The notes under the pieces: model-generated
The model's input: the letters and a program-made list of their open reading frames with translations, nothing else
The model's database searches: none
What the model was told of the DNA's origin: nothing
Shown here: positions 1 through 10,892 of the stretch, one piece after another
Numbering within the stretch: position 1 is the stretch's first letter
How the letters are laid out: the number at the start of each line of letters is the position of its first letter
Assembly: GCA_037783545.1 (NCBI GenBank)
Contig: JBBELK010000445.1
Coordinates: 1 to 64,000, forward strand
DNA from: Henricia sp. BOLD:AAB3569
Taxonomy: Eukaryota; Echinodermata; Asteroidea; Spinulosida; Echinasteridae
DNA: 64,000 nucleotides
Reading direction: 5' to 3'
Translations under genes and position numbers: made by a program

Positions 1-60
1 TGTATGTTAGTCTTTTCTCGTAGTGTACTAACGGCAAGCAGCTAAATTAGCACTAATTAA

Positions 61-326
61 GACCGTTCTTAAACCAAATTTGCACCAACATTTTCCGTTC
101 TTACGTTATATTTTGTGATCAGGCACGCTGTTGGCTATCATATGATACCAAAATTGTGCTTGGGCGCGAAAGTCTAATTAAAACGGATTTTTTGACTAAT
201 AAGACCGTTCTTAAATTAATTACGCACCATATTTTCCGTTCTACGTTGTAATTTCGTGATTGGCACATTGTTAGCTATCATTTGGTACGGGAATTATGCT
301 TGGGCGCGAAAGTCTAATTAAACGAT
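61..326. repeat. Tandem duplication, about 140-bp unit, two diverged copies
   Basis: The segment starting GACCGTTCTTAAA at 61 recurs at 203. The two copies share the words TTTTCCGTTCT, GGCTATCAT or AGCTATCAT, and GCTTGGGCGCGAAAGTCTAA in the same order. Copy one is 61-202 and copy two is about 203-326, with small indels. A weaker echo (GGGCGCAAAAGTC) lies near 440. No coding content. Confidence 0.75.
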
Positions 327-2034
327 TTTGGGGGGGTTTTGTCAACGTCCCCCTCTCCAAACGCACCACCCCCGTTTTGCAAGAATTGCCTTTCCACAGT
401 TACCACGGACCATACAACCCATTTTAGCAGTCAAACCTTTTGGGCGCAAAAGTCACATCAAATCTCAGTGGGCTCCGGACTAAAACATTATGCGTGCGCA
501 TAACGCCGGTTATGTTTTGGGTTGTCGCATCAAAGGGCACATCGTCTGTTATGGCTGTCCACCAATACAAACAAGTGTTTGCTCATTGCAAGATGATTGG
601 TTCTTTAATTGAACTCCTCGAATTATCATGAACGGGTATTTGCAGATTTTACGAGGGTTACAATTGGTGTAGAAGAAGCAATGCCAGACTTCGTTTAATT
701 CTTTGGATGGACTTGGATTAGTCAAATAGTAATTGTTTTAGTCGCATAAAGAAGTGAAATAAACATAATAGTTGTGAGGCTAAATGCGTCTACTTGTGTC
801 ATTAGTAATTTTGAAACCCGCGCAGTCTTCGTCTAGTCATCTGGATACTAAATATGCCTGTGAGAGGAAATGAGTCGGTACATAAAAGTATTTTAAAACG
901 TGCAAAAGGTCAATTAAGTTTGCGTGTTCCCGTGAAACAGCGTTTGATGTATTGAAGCCCTGGTCGCAAACGTTGATACCCAGTTTACACCGAAATCCCG
1001 AGGGACTTGAGAGTGATTTACGAACAAATTTGTCAAAATGATTTCTCGGGAGTTGGTCGGCAAGATCTTAAGTTTCTACTATGTTACATGGCGGAGGTCG
1101 TAAGTTAACACTCGCAATACCTCGGGGGAATACCTCGGGGGGGATCCGGCACAAGTTCCCCCGTATGGAACGGTTCAAAACGGTCGGGAAACTGTCTCGG
1201 TCGCCCCCCCCCCCCCCCGTCCCCCCCCAAAAGTTTCATGATCTCGGTCGACGAGTCAAGAATACAGATTTAACTCGTAAGTCGACCCTAACTTGGTCGT
1301 GCTTCGGTGTCAACATAGGCATAACCGTCGTCCCGGAATACAGATATAATTTCCAATTAAAGTTAATGTGTATTTCGGGAATGTTAACTTGCATGTTAAA
1401 GATATACAGTCCGTGCGTTTTGGGTGTGGCACTCGAAAAAATGTTTTTTAATTTATAATTTGAGAAACAAACTTTGAAATGACGACGACGAGAAAATGAC
1501 CAACATTTAGTTATTGAAAATTACTGTCAATATTTCGAATTGGTGCGGTCCGCCAACAATTCAGCGAAGACTTTGCCGTGCTCGGTCTGAAACGCGCAAC
1601 GCACAGTGCTCCTCCGGACCGGTCCCCTGTCCGTTTCTTCGTTTCCTCTGTCTCGGAAAGTCTTCTGAGACAGAAAAAAGAGATTTGACAGGCCACCAGT
1701 TCAGAGGGCGCGCTGCACGCACCGCACCACAAACCAACATGGAAGTGGGGACACCTACGCAAGTCGCCAATACGGCGTATAAAAAACAGCTTTTTTCACA
1801 CGGGTTGCCGCTTTCCCGTCCCCCTATCTTGTGGAACATGGCTTTATTCTCGTGCACAACCCTCTAAAAACTGGTTTCAAAATCGTCATAGCGCTCCTAT
1901 TTAAACCATAATTATTTTCTTGGGCTGAAAATTTCGACCGTACTTACCTTATTTTATACACTCAAAATTGTAGCGATCAGAATATTTTGGAAATTCCTCT
2001 TTTTTGAGTAAAATCCATTTTCTATTTTTTTACA

Positions 2035-2093
2035 TCCTTGTGGAGACCTTTTCATCCTTTAGAAATGTCCTTGTGGAGACCTTTTCATCCTTT
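2035..2093. repeat. 33-bp direct repeat, about 1.8 copies
   Basis: TCCTTGTGGAGACCTTTTCA begins at 2035 and again at 2068, giving a perfect 33-bp period over 59 bp. It is a short local tandem duplication with no coding content. Confidence 0.85.
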
Positions 2094-2777
2094 TGTTGCC
2101 TATTGTACCCATGTCTCCAAGGGTATACCGAAAACGGGAAGCCGATGTTCTGAAATAGAAAATGTTTTGTCGTTAAAATAAAGTAAATGCTTTAAAATTT
2201 AGTTAGGAGAAACAAAAATCAAATTTGCTGAGAACCACGGACTGTATATTGTTAAGAAATCATTTTGCAATGCAATGGTCGTGTGCAAACATGTACACCT
2301 TGTTATCAGAGGCATATAGAAATTTGTATTTCAATGCGACAAAATCCCCACCCTGGGATGAAAAATGTGGTCAAATCCCCACCTATGGGGTGGGGCAGCC
2401 CAAGGGGAGGGTGGGGGAAACAATTAATAGGTGCATAATGGAAACAACCGGTCTCGAAGATATCCGTGTAACCATGTTACGAAGACGCCACCCTCTCATT
2501 GGCCACGATTGACGGCTACCAGATGACATGCCAGCTCATGGCACCCTTTAATAAGCTGCGCATCAACATAGGAGGACTCTATATTCTGACGTCGCCTGAA
2601 GAGACCCAGGGGCCGCCCGCGTAATTTTGTTACACCACTGCGAGGGGAAAATGAGGGGTTTTGTACCTTTTTAGCGTCTTGAGAGGAGACTATATAATAG
2701 GTTAGGGTTCAGGGTTAGGGTTTATGGAAGGTTATTTTAAAGGAATTTAGGGTTTTGAATGCGGTCAGTTTGCAACC

Positions 2778-2842
2778 AGCTTCGTGGTCTGGTTAGAAGA
2801 GAGCTCGACTTGTAATCATAAGGTCCGTGGTTCGAATCTATT
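2778..2842 (+). repeat. tRNA-like sequence (pol III A and B box), probably a tRNA pseudogene or SINE head
   Basis: TGGTCTGGTTAGAAGAG at 2786-2802 resembles a pol III A box and D arm. GGTTCGAATC at 2829-2838 matches the B box (T arm) with tRNA-like spacing. The loop CTTGTAA would give a TGT (Thr-like) anticodon. The anticodon stem pairs poorly and no acceptor stem can be closed, so this is not called as a functional tRNA. It lies just upstream of a SINE-like body on the opposite strand. Confidence 0.5.
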
Positions 2843-2889
2843 AGCTTTAACTACACTTTATTGTCAACTTGAGATGACGAAGAAGGAGT

Positions 2890-3035
2890 TGCAGTTTTAG
2901 AAGTGGGAGGAAAACCCCAGAGAAATCCCGGGGAAAACCCCACGCGGTCAAGTAGGGACTGCAAACCCAATCCACATATACGCCCCGGATTCGAACTTCC
3001 CTTTTGTTAACGCACCAACAGCCCCTAAAAAGTAA
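2890..3035 (-). repeat. tRNA-derived SINE (minus strand)
   Basis: On the minus strand a B-box-like GTTCGAATCC (complement near 2988-2998) is followed by a body whose end reads GGGGTTTTCCTCCCAC. On the plus strand this is GTGGGAGG, AAAACCCC, ACGCGGTCA and GGATTCGAAC in order. That order of blocks is typical of a widespread vertebrate and deuterostome tRNA-derived SINE in which a GTGGGAGGAAAC block precedes a tRNA-like head. I do not assign a family name. The minus-strand open frame at 2847-3065 runs through it and is not a gene. Confidence 0.65.
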
Positions 3036-3059
3036 AAACTGAATTCTTGGATGTTTGAT

Positions 3060-4220
3060 ACACACAATGGGGGAACAATGGTAGGGGCGAGTGCCTCTGC
3101 CACATATCCTTTAGTCAAGGCTGCCTTGGCGAGTTATATATTCGCGCGCAGTCAGTTTACCAACGCTTGAGGAAAGACTAGCACGCACGGACTGTCCGCC
3201 CAGACAGCCTTTACCATAGCGTTTTTTGGGGCTTATGTTTTTCTTTATTTCTGTCTACCGTTTGGTAGAGGGGTTACGTGCATAATGCATGAGGTCAGGA
3301 TTCCCCATTGACCAATGAGAAGGTGATACGCATAGAAAATTAGGCAGTTGTAGTTTGTATGAATCTTCGAAGAATAAAAAGCTAAATATTTCGGGAAACT
3401 TAATAAGTCGCAACATATCCAGGCCAAGAACATGCTCTCTGGAGATGATCGCGATTTAGGGGAATATTAAATTCACCAAGGCCTACTCGTACTCCCGAAC
3501 CGGCTGGCCGCACAGTACACCGTGCCGCGTCGGTATATGCCGCCGGTCGTCTGCGGCGGCTGCCCGCTAGTACAGTGCATGGCAATGCCGCACGGTGCAT
3601 TGTTGTTTTGCGTACGCAATGAAGCATGGCATAAACATTTTTTTCAACAAATCTTACTGCAAAAGTAAATTTATTACTGCTAAAATTGCTTCTTTGTCAC
3701 CCAATTTAAACTCTCTGGAGCATTTATCATGTCATATTTAAAAGGATTAGTGATATTTAAATTTATATATTACCCTGATATAAACAATTCCTTACTATTT
3801 GTTACGATAAACAAGTTCAAATGTCTGTCAACCTGCGACAAGCCACGACAATTACTTACAACAACTTACGACCAACTCCTTAAGTTACGATTACTTACGA
3901 AAACACTGCCACTGTGTGACAATTGTACTAGCTGGCTCTGGTGATCTGTATAAATCATAAATTTTGGGAATTTCAAAGCCAAATCGCACAGTGGGAGCTA
4001 AGCCGGTATTCCGCTGTGCAATATTTTCTTACGACTAGTCGCAATTATCTTAAGATATGATACAGGTACAATTTCGTAGCGTCTCGCAGGTTCTCACAGA
4101 CTTTTGTACAGTTTTTGGTCACCCACTGCATGACTGGCCACAATTTGTTGCGACTGCAACACGTGCAAAAGCAGGAAGTATTGTACGTGTCGTAAGGATT
4201 CTCAGCCACTTCACGACATA
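3060..4220. other. Non-coding stretch, nothing recognised
   Basis: Open frames are all shorter than 80 codons and lack motifs. A GC- and CpG-rich island lies at about 3490-3620, inside AT-rich DNA. Its sequence is not repeated elsewhere in the window. I see no splice-bounded exon or RNA gene. Confidence 0.5.
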
Positions 4221-5011
4221 TACTTGATATCATGAACTGTATCAGTTTACTGAGTTGTTTAGTATGTCATTTGCAACAATCCTGACAAGTTTGTTTGAGC
4301 CAAAAATGGATCAGTGGGGTACTGTTAATGTTTGAAATGTAATGTTTTTTCTTTGTTTCTTAACTGTGGGTTCCCTCCATGACTAGCTTTAAACAGCGCC
4401 CTCACCTGTCATGAAAATGTTGAAGTAAAGAAACGGTCACTTAGGCTTTCTGAAATAAAAACAAATTTGAGTTTGCCGCTTTGTCTGCAGCAGTTGATCT
4501 TTTGATTTGTGTATAAAACCAGGTGGTGGTTAATGTTTCATTTCACAAATCCTTTAAGCATTTTACTTGTGTTTGTATGAATAAAAACTAAGAAATCTCT
4601 GTTTTGGAAAAAGAATACACAAGGCCTGCATAGGTTACACGAACTAAATAATGCTGTTGGTATAAGAGCGTGATCCGAAACTGGTAAACACTGGATGAAA
4701 ATAATCAATATTTCTTAAATTAATCAAAATAATACCTCGATCAGTAAAGAAATATCTATATTTTACAATCATATTACAACATTTAACGGAATAAATTTGA
4801 CTGGGCACACTGCGACATCACATTTGAAAGAATAGTTGAAAATGCATGTAAACAATTGCAGTTTTTGTCAATTTATTGATTATCCGTACCTCACGCATAG
4901 AAACAACCTCCTCATAAAACTGTAAAGTCAATTTCAACATGTGATAAACTGGGTGTGCGTGTATTAACATAGAAGGTAAACAAACAGGTTCATTTTAGTT
5001 TTCATTTATTG
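4221..5011 (+). repeat. Dispersed repeat, copy 1 (partner at 34524-35613)
   Basis: The sequence starting TACTTGATATCATGAACTGT matches 34524 onward collinearly over most of its length. The shared part ends with AAACAAACAGGTTCA followed by a TTTTCATTT word. The copies differ by substitutions and by roughly 300 bp of extra sequence in the second copy. No open frame is conserved, so this is an old interspersed repeat of unknown class. Confidence 0.8.
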
Positions 5012-5049
5012 TAGGACTCATTTTCATGAATCCATTACCATTTTTAGCA

Positions 5050-5110
5050 TACCTTTTTTTTGGGGGGGGGGGGGGGGGGGGGGGTGGGGCGGGGGGGGGG
5101 GGGGGGGGGG
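5050..5110. repeat. Poly-G tract
   Basis: Nearly uninterrupted G over about 50 bp, broken by two T and one C. The plus-strand open frame at 5026-5418 reads through it as polyglycine and is therefore not a gene. G-quadruplex formation is possible. The length may also be a sequencing artefact. Confidence 0.9.
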
Positions 5111-5460
5111 TGGGGGATTTGATGAAAATAACAAATTTAAGAAAAATTTGCCTCATACACCTCCCTGAAGTGACGGCTAACTTTTTTTATAGCACGTTTT
5201 TCAAAATGGCCGTCGACGCAACCTTAAAAATCATAAAAAGTGATATCTCTGGAACCAGTCGAGTCATAATAACAGACGAGGTGTCATTTTCTACTAATTA
5301 CAGCATCACAAATCTGCAGAATGGTATTTATGACGTTTGGGGCCATCTTGACCCTCTAATCCAAGAGGCCATCTTGAAACATAAAAAAGTGGTATCTTTG
5401 GAACGAGATGAGTCATGAGAACAAGCTAGGTGTAATTTTCTACTAATTTCTAGGCATCAC
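5111..5460 (-). repeat. Dispersed repeat, inverted copy (related to 33480-33890 and to the 1.53-kb unit)
   Basis: The reverse complement contains the ordered words GTAGAAAATGACACCT-like, ATGACTCAT, AAGATGGC and GTTAGCCGTCACTT. These also occur at 33480-33890, and partly at 6890-7040 inside the tandem unit. It is a diverged member of the same repeat in opposite orientation. The 130-codon plus-strand frame here is a by-product. Confidence 0.7.
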
Positions 5461-5993
5461 AAAACCACCGGTCGCAATGCCCACCTGTATATTTACTCCA
5501 AAAGAGCTTCATTGTGAGCCACAATTTCACCGTTTGTTCACCAAAAAGGTAATAGTAGATTATTGTCATATTACATGAAGTGTTTTTCACGTTTGTATTT
5601 GAATTAGAAGACAAAACAGGCATAATGAACATTCACATTCACTGTATTTTTTATTCAAACTGCACAGGCCGTTTTGTGTTCTTCTCAGGATGACGTCAAA
5701 ACCCTGTTAATCAACAAAACCAAGTGACCTCGAGCGTTTCAGAATTTCGGGTGAAGAGGGTCGGAACTGCTTTGCGTTTTAGGCAAAAGTCTGTCGATTT
5801 TTGGCGGAATTAAGTTGTGATGGTGTTGTAGACGCATACACCTCCATGATAAACAGGGATACTAGCTGTTTAAATGGGTGTAATGGCCCGGTCACACATA
5901 GACGACGCACGGGGGACGCACGGCCCCGCGCATTGAAAATTTGCAATTTTTGCAAGTGCGTTGTCGTTCGCTAGGTGTGCGTCATTATGCGTT
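5461..5993. other. Non-coding stretch flanking a MITE
   Basis: No gene recognised. A 25-bp match to the 1.53-kb tandem unit (AGCTGTTTAAATGGGTGTAA) lies at 5863-5882. It is followed by CpG-rich DNA beginning GGCCCGGTCACAC, which looks like the end of a further interspersed element, but no partner end was found. Confidence 0.45.
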
Positions 5994-6297
5994 AAGGCGG
6001 ATACAACACTATCGCGGAAAAATCACACTTTCGCGCTGCGCTCACCGCATTGCATGAGCTCCCAATCGCCGATTATTTCAAAATAGAAAATTCCACTCTG
6101 GTAACTTGGGCTTCTCTGATACCTCATTGGCTGCGCGTTGGAAAGGTCAGCGCACCGCGGTCAAAGTTCAACAAATGTGAACTTTGACCAGCTCAAAAGT
6201 TTTGCGCGTCGCGATAGGCCGCGCACAAGCGGCAAACCAGTTGTGTACAACCAATGGAACAGTGTGATTTTTCCGCGATATAGTGTGAACTCCCCTT
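5994..6297. mobile_element. MITE with about 35-bp terminal inverted repeats
   Basis: The left end begins AGGCGGATACAACACTATCG. The right end, read in reverse complement, begins AAGGGGAGTTCACACTATAT. Both continue into CGCGGAAAAATCACACT. The element is about 304 bp and flanked by TA on both sides, consistent with a 2-bp TA target duplication. A second perfect inverted repeat (GGTCAAAGTTCA...TGAACTTTGACC) sits at 6158-6188. Overlapping open frames at 6138-6407 and 6161-6415 are palindrome shadows. The TA duplication hints at a Tc1/mariner-type mobiliser, which is inference. Confidence 0.7.
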
Positions 6298-6431
6298 TAC
6301 TCGTTCGTCGAGTGCGTTGGACCAACGTTATGCATTCGACGTCATTCGCTGTGTGCGTCGGGATTTTTTGTGCATGCACAAAAATGTGCGCGGAGCTTGA
6401 CGCATGAATGTACACGTCAACAGGACGATAT

Positions 6432-7960
6432 GTTTATTAGTAATCATTTAAATATATGACACAGTTAGCCTTTTGCACTATGGCTGGCGCCCTGAATTCT
6501 TCACTTTCAAATGGAGGTGCAGTTCTGAAAAAGTCTAAACATACTATATGCTGTTGTTGCAATGTGGTGCACGCATATGCCTTCGGCAACCATCAGCTTT
6601 ATGCAATTCTCTCCGTAAACACGGCATTGCTAATTTACTTCACACCATTATTGTTTGTCATGCCAACACTAATGAGAAATAAACCTGCCGGTATACTTCT
6701 AGTAAGTTTGCCATGCCAACACTAATGAGAAATAAACCTGCCGATATACTTCTAGTAAGTTTGCCATGCCGACACTAATGAGAAATAAACTTCACTTGTC
6801 CATGTTGTCATTCAACGGTACCTTATCTACATGGCCGCAAATATACATATGACATTTTAACATTTTCAAGAGGGCGTCGGTAGCCATCTTGAATTTAGAG
6901 GTCCAGATGGTACAAAAACGTAATAAATATCATTCTTAGTAGCAGATCTGTGATGCTAGAATTGGTAGAAAATGACACCTCGTTCGTTCACATGACTCAT
7001 CTTGTTCCAAATATACCACTTTTTTTGTTTTCAAGATGGCCGCCGTTAATTTGCCTTGAGAATCGCTTAAAGAGCTATAGAATTCCCTTTACAAAAAATC
7101 CAGCATTTGCACCTTTTTCGATAGTCCGCATATCCCTCCAGCCGACTTATACCGATGTTTATTTCAAATTGTCCGTTTTAAATGGATAAATGGCAAGCAA
7201 AAGTGCGGTTTTCGAAAATGAAATTTTCGCGATTTCTGAGACGCTCATTAGGTATTAATGATATGCGCATGACCCCGTGACGCAACACGAGTGAACAGGA
7301 AAACTTAAAAAATGTGGACGGGGGATACAAGCTGTTTAAATGGGTGTAACGTTATTACTATTTGGTGCAGAACGATAATTCAAATGTCTACCGTGGGGTT
7401 TTCAGGGTCAAGAAATTCACTGGTATCCACAGAATGGAAGTCGATTTGACCCTTCAATAATACATGTACAAATTCAAGACGAAAACCTTAATGATATAGT
7501 GTCTAACAGTTACGATCATATCAATTATATACACGTCTGCCACTCCTAAACCACCAGCGGACCACTATAGTGGTAACCAGCGGCAAACCTCCAGTGGCCT
7601 GCCACTCCTAAACCGCAGCAGACCACTAGCAGTAGCCGGCAACAAACCACCCGGTTGGAGGGAGCGACATCTTCAGGTTGCTCCAATCTGACCCCGAAAA
7701 TCTTGCATACATTACACGATTTGATAAACATTGGTACAAGTACACACGGTCAAATCCAAATTTCTGTGGTCTGTCCTCGTTTCACCACCCGTTACGCCTC
7801 TAAAGGACAAACCAGAGACACCCACATCATAAAATGAATAATTATTGTAAACCCACAGTTTTCATATCAACATGTAAATCAATTATAAAATACTGAGAAA
7901 CAAGGACATTTTAATATTACCCTTTACCGCATCCGAAAGGAAGACCATACCCCCGTCAGC
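6432..7960. repeat. 1.53-kb tandem repeat, copy 1
   Basis: First copy of a head-to-tail unit starting GTTTATTAGTAATCATTTAA. Relative to copy 2 it shows only scattered substitutions and small indels (1529 versus 1531 bp). Internal features are a 53-bp minisatellite with three GAGAAATAAAC sites (around 6674-6785), an AAGATGGCCGCCG block, and a short duplicated CTGCCACTCCTAAACC motif around 7538-7612. Open frames of 60-89 codons repeat in each copy and show no known domain. Confidence 0.95.
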
Positions 7961-9491
7961 GTTTATTAGTAATCATTTAAAGATATGACACAGTTAGCTT
8001 TTTGCACTATGGCTGGCGCCCTAATTCTTCACTTTCAAATGGAGGTGCAGTTCTGAAAAAGTATAAACATACTATATGCTGTTGTTGCAATGTGGTGCAC
8101 GCATATGCCTTCGGCAACCATCAGCTTTATGCAATTCTCTCCGTAAACACGGCATTGCTAATTTACTTTACACCATTATTGTTTGTCATCATGCCAACAC
8201 TAATGAGAAATAAACCTGCCGGTATACTTCTAGTGAGTTTGCCATGCCAACACTAATGAGAAATAAACCTGCCGATATACTTCTAGTAAGTTTGCCATGC
8301 CGACACTAATGAGAAATAAACTTCACTTGTCCATGTTGTCATTCAACGGTACCTTATCTACATGGCAGCAAATATACATATGAAATTTTAACATTTTCAA
8401 GAGGGCGTCGGTAGCCATCTTGAATTTAGAGGTCCATATGGTACAAAAACGTAATAAATATCATTCTTAGTAGCAGATCTGTGATGCTAGAATTGGTAGA
8501 AAATGACACCTCGTTCGTTCACATGACTCATCTTGTTCCAAATATACCACTTTTTTTGTTTTCAAGATGGCCGCCGTTAATTTGCCTTGAGAATCGCTTA
8601 AAGAGCTATAGAATTCCCTTTACAAAAAATCCAGCATTTGCACCTTTTTCGATAGTCCGCATATCCCTCCAGCCGACTTATACCGATGTTTATTTCAAAT
8701 TGTCCGTTTTAAATGGATAAATGGCAAGCAAAAGTGCGGTTTTCGAAAATGAAATTTTCGCGATTTCTGAGACGCTCATTAGGTATTAATGATATGCGCA
8801 TGACCCCGTGACGCAACACGAGTGAACAGGAAAACTTAAAAAATGTGGACGGGGGATACAAGCTGTTTAAATGGGTGTAACGTTATTACTATTTGGTGCA
8901 GAACGATAATTCAAATGTCTACCGTGGGGTTTTCAGGGTCAAGAAATTCACTGGTATCCACAGAATGGAAGTCGATTTGACCCTTCAATAATACATGTAC
9001 AAATTCAAGACGAAAACCTTAATGATATAGTGTCTAACAGTTACGATCATATCAATTATATACACGTCTGCCACTCCTAAACCACCAGCGGACCACTATA
9101 GTGGTAACCAGCGGCAAACCTCCAGTGGCCTGCCACTCCTAAACCGCAGCAGACCACTAGCAGTAGCCGGCAACAAACCACCCGGTTGGAGGGAGCGACA
9201 TCTTCAGGTTGCTCCAATCTGACCCCGAAAATCTTGCATACATTACACGATTTGATAAACATTGGTACAAGTACACACGGTCAAATCCAAATTTCTGTGG
9301 TCTGTCCTCGTTTCACCACCCGTTACGCCTCTAAAGGACAAACCAGAGACACCCACATCATAAAATGAATAATTATTGTAAACCCACAGTTTTCATATCA
9401 ACATGTAAATCAATTATAAAATACTGAGAAACAAGGACATTTTAATATTACCCTTTACCGCATCCGAAAGGAAGACCATACCCCCGTCAGC
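7961..9491. repeat. 1.53-kb tandem repeat, copy 2
   Basis: 1531-bp unit, virtually identical to copy 3 over the shared part. Its three A|T sites inside GAGAAATAAAC are at 8210|8211, 8263|8264 and 8316|8317, spaced 53 bp. It is the empty-site reference for the insertions found in copies 3 and 4. The frames at 8002-8256, 8481-8720, 9077-9262 and 9186-9368 are repeated from copy 1 and not considered genes. Confidence 0.95.
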
Positions 9492-10892
9492 GTTTATTAG
9501 TAATCATTTAAAGATATGACACAGTTAGCTTTTTGCACTATGGCTGGCGCCCTAATTCTTCACTTTCAAATGGAGGTGCAGTTCTGAAAAAGTATAAACA
9601 TACTATATGCTGTTGTTGCAATGTGGTGCACGCATATGCCTTCGGCAACCATCAGCTTTATGCAATTCTCTCCGTAAACACGGCATTGCTAATTTACTTT
9701 ACACCATTATTGTTTGTCATCATGCCAACACTAATGAGAAATAAACCTGCCGGTATACTTCTAGTGAGTTTGCCATGCCAACACTAATGAGAAATAAACC
9801 TGCCGATATACTTCTAGTAAGTTTGCCATGCCGACACTAATGAGAAATAAACTTCACTTGTCCATGTTGTCATTCAACGGTACCTTATCTACATGGCAGC
9901 AAATATACATATGAAATTTTAACATTTTCAAGAGGGCGTCGGTAGCCATCTTGAATTTAGAGGTCCATATGGTACAAAAACGTAATAAATATCATTCTAG
10001 CAGATTTGTGATGCTAGAATTAGTAGAAAATGACACCTCGTTCGTTCACATGACTCATCTTGTTCCAAAGATACCACTTTTTTTGTTTTCAAGATGGCCG
10101 CCGTTAATTTGCCTTGAGAATCGCTTAAAGAGCTAGAATCCCCCGTTACAAAAAAATCCAGCATTTGCACCTTTTTCGATAGTCCGCATATCCCTGCAGC
10201 CGACTTATACCGATGTTTATTTCAAATTGTCCGTTTTAAATGGATAAATGGCAAGCAAAAGTGCGGTTTTCGAAAATGAAATTTTCGCGATTTCTGAGAC
10301 GCTCATTAGGTATTAATGATATGCGCATGACCCCGTGACGCAACACGAGTAAACAGGAAAACTTAAAAAAATGTGGACGGGGGATACAAGCTGTTTAAAT
10401 GGGTGTAACGTTATTACTATTTGGTGCAGAACGATAATTCAAATGTCTACCGTGGGGTTTTGAGGGTCAAGGAATTCACTGGTATCCACAGAATGAAAGT
10501 CGATTTGACCCTTCAATAATACATGTACACATTCAAGACGAAAACCTTATATTAGTAATATAGTGTCTAACAGTTACGATCATATCAACTATATACACGT
10601 CTGCCGCTCCTAAACCACCAGCGGACCACTATAGTGGTAACCAGCGGCAAACCTCCAGTGGCCTGCCACTCCTAAACCGCCAGCAGACCACTAGCAGTAG
10701 CCGGCAACAAACCACCCGGTTGGAGGGAGCGACATCTTCAGGTTGCTCCAATCTGACCCCGAAAATCTTGCATACATTACACGATTTGATAAACATTGGT
10801 ACAAGTACATACGGTCAAATCCAAATTTCTGTGGTCTGTCCTCGTTTCACCACCCGTTACGCCTCTAAAGGACAAACCAGAGACACCCACAT
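9492..10892. repeat. 1.53-kb tandem repeat, copy 3, left part (interrupted by a LINE)
   Basis: Continues the array until CACCCACAT at 10892. In copies 1 and 2 the next bases are CATAAAATG. Here the L2-like LINE intervenes and the copy resumes with CATAAAATG at 13792. Small indels relative to copy 2 occur around 9995 and 10135. Confidence 0.95.

Larger units (their letters stand above)
1..2777. other. Non-coding stretch, no recognised gene
   Basis: No open frame here resembles a known protein. The longest frames (about 125 and 117 codons at 1081-1458 and 1514-1867) overlap frames on the other strand or run through homopolymers, and none has recognisable motifs. The stretch holds a roughly 140-bp tandem duplication (61-326), a poly-C run near 1204-1220, a 33-bp direct repeat at 2035-2093 and TTAGGG-like words at 2700-2755. 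The rest is unremarkable AT-rich sequence. Confidence 0.6.

Noticed and set aside
2786..2838. Functional tRNA-Thr gene
   Set aside because: A and B boxes are good, but the anticodon and acceptor stems do not pair.
5026..5418. 130-codon plus-strand frame
   Set aside because: It starts in a poly-G tract (polyglycine) and continues through an inverted dispersed repeat. Not a gene.
6138..6415. Overlapping 84-89-codon frames on both strands
   Set aside because: They lie mostly in a palindromic MITE and mirror each other.
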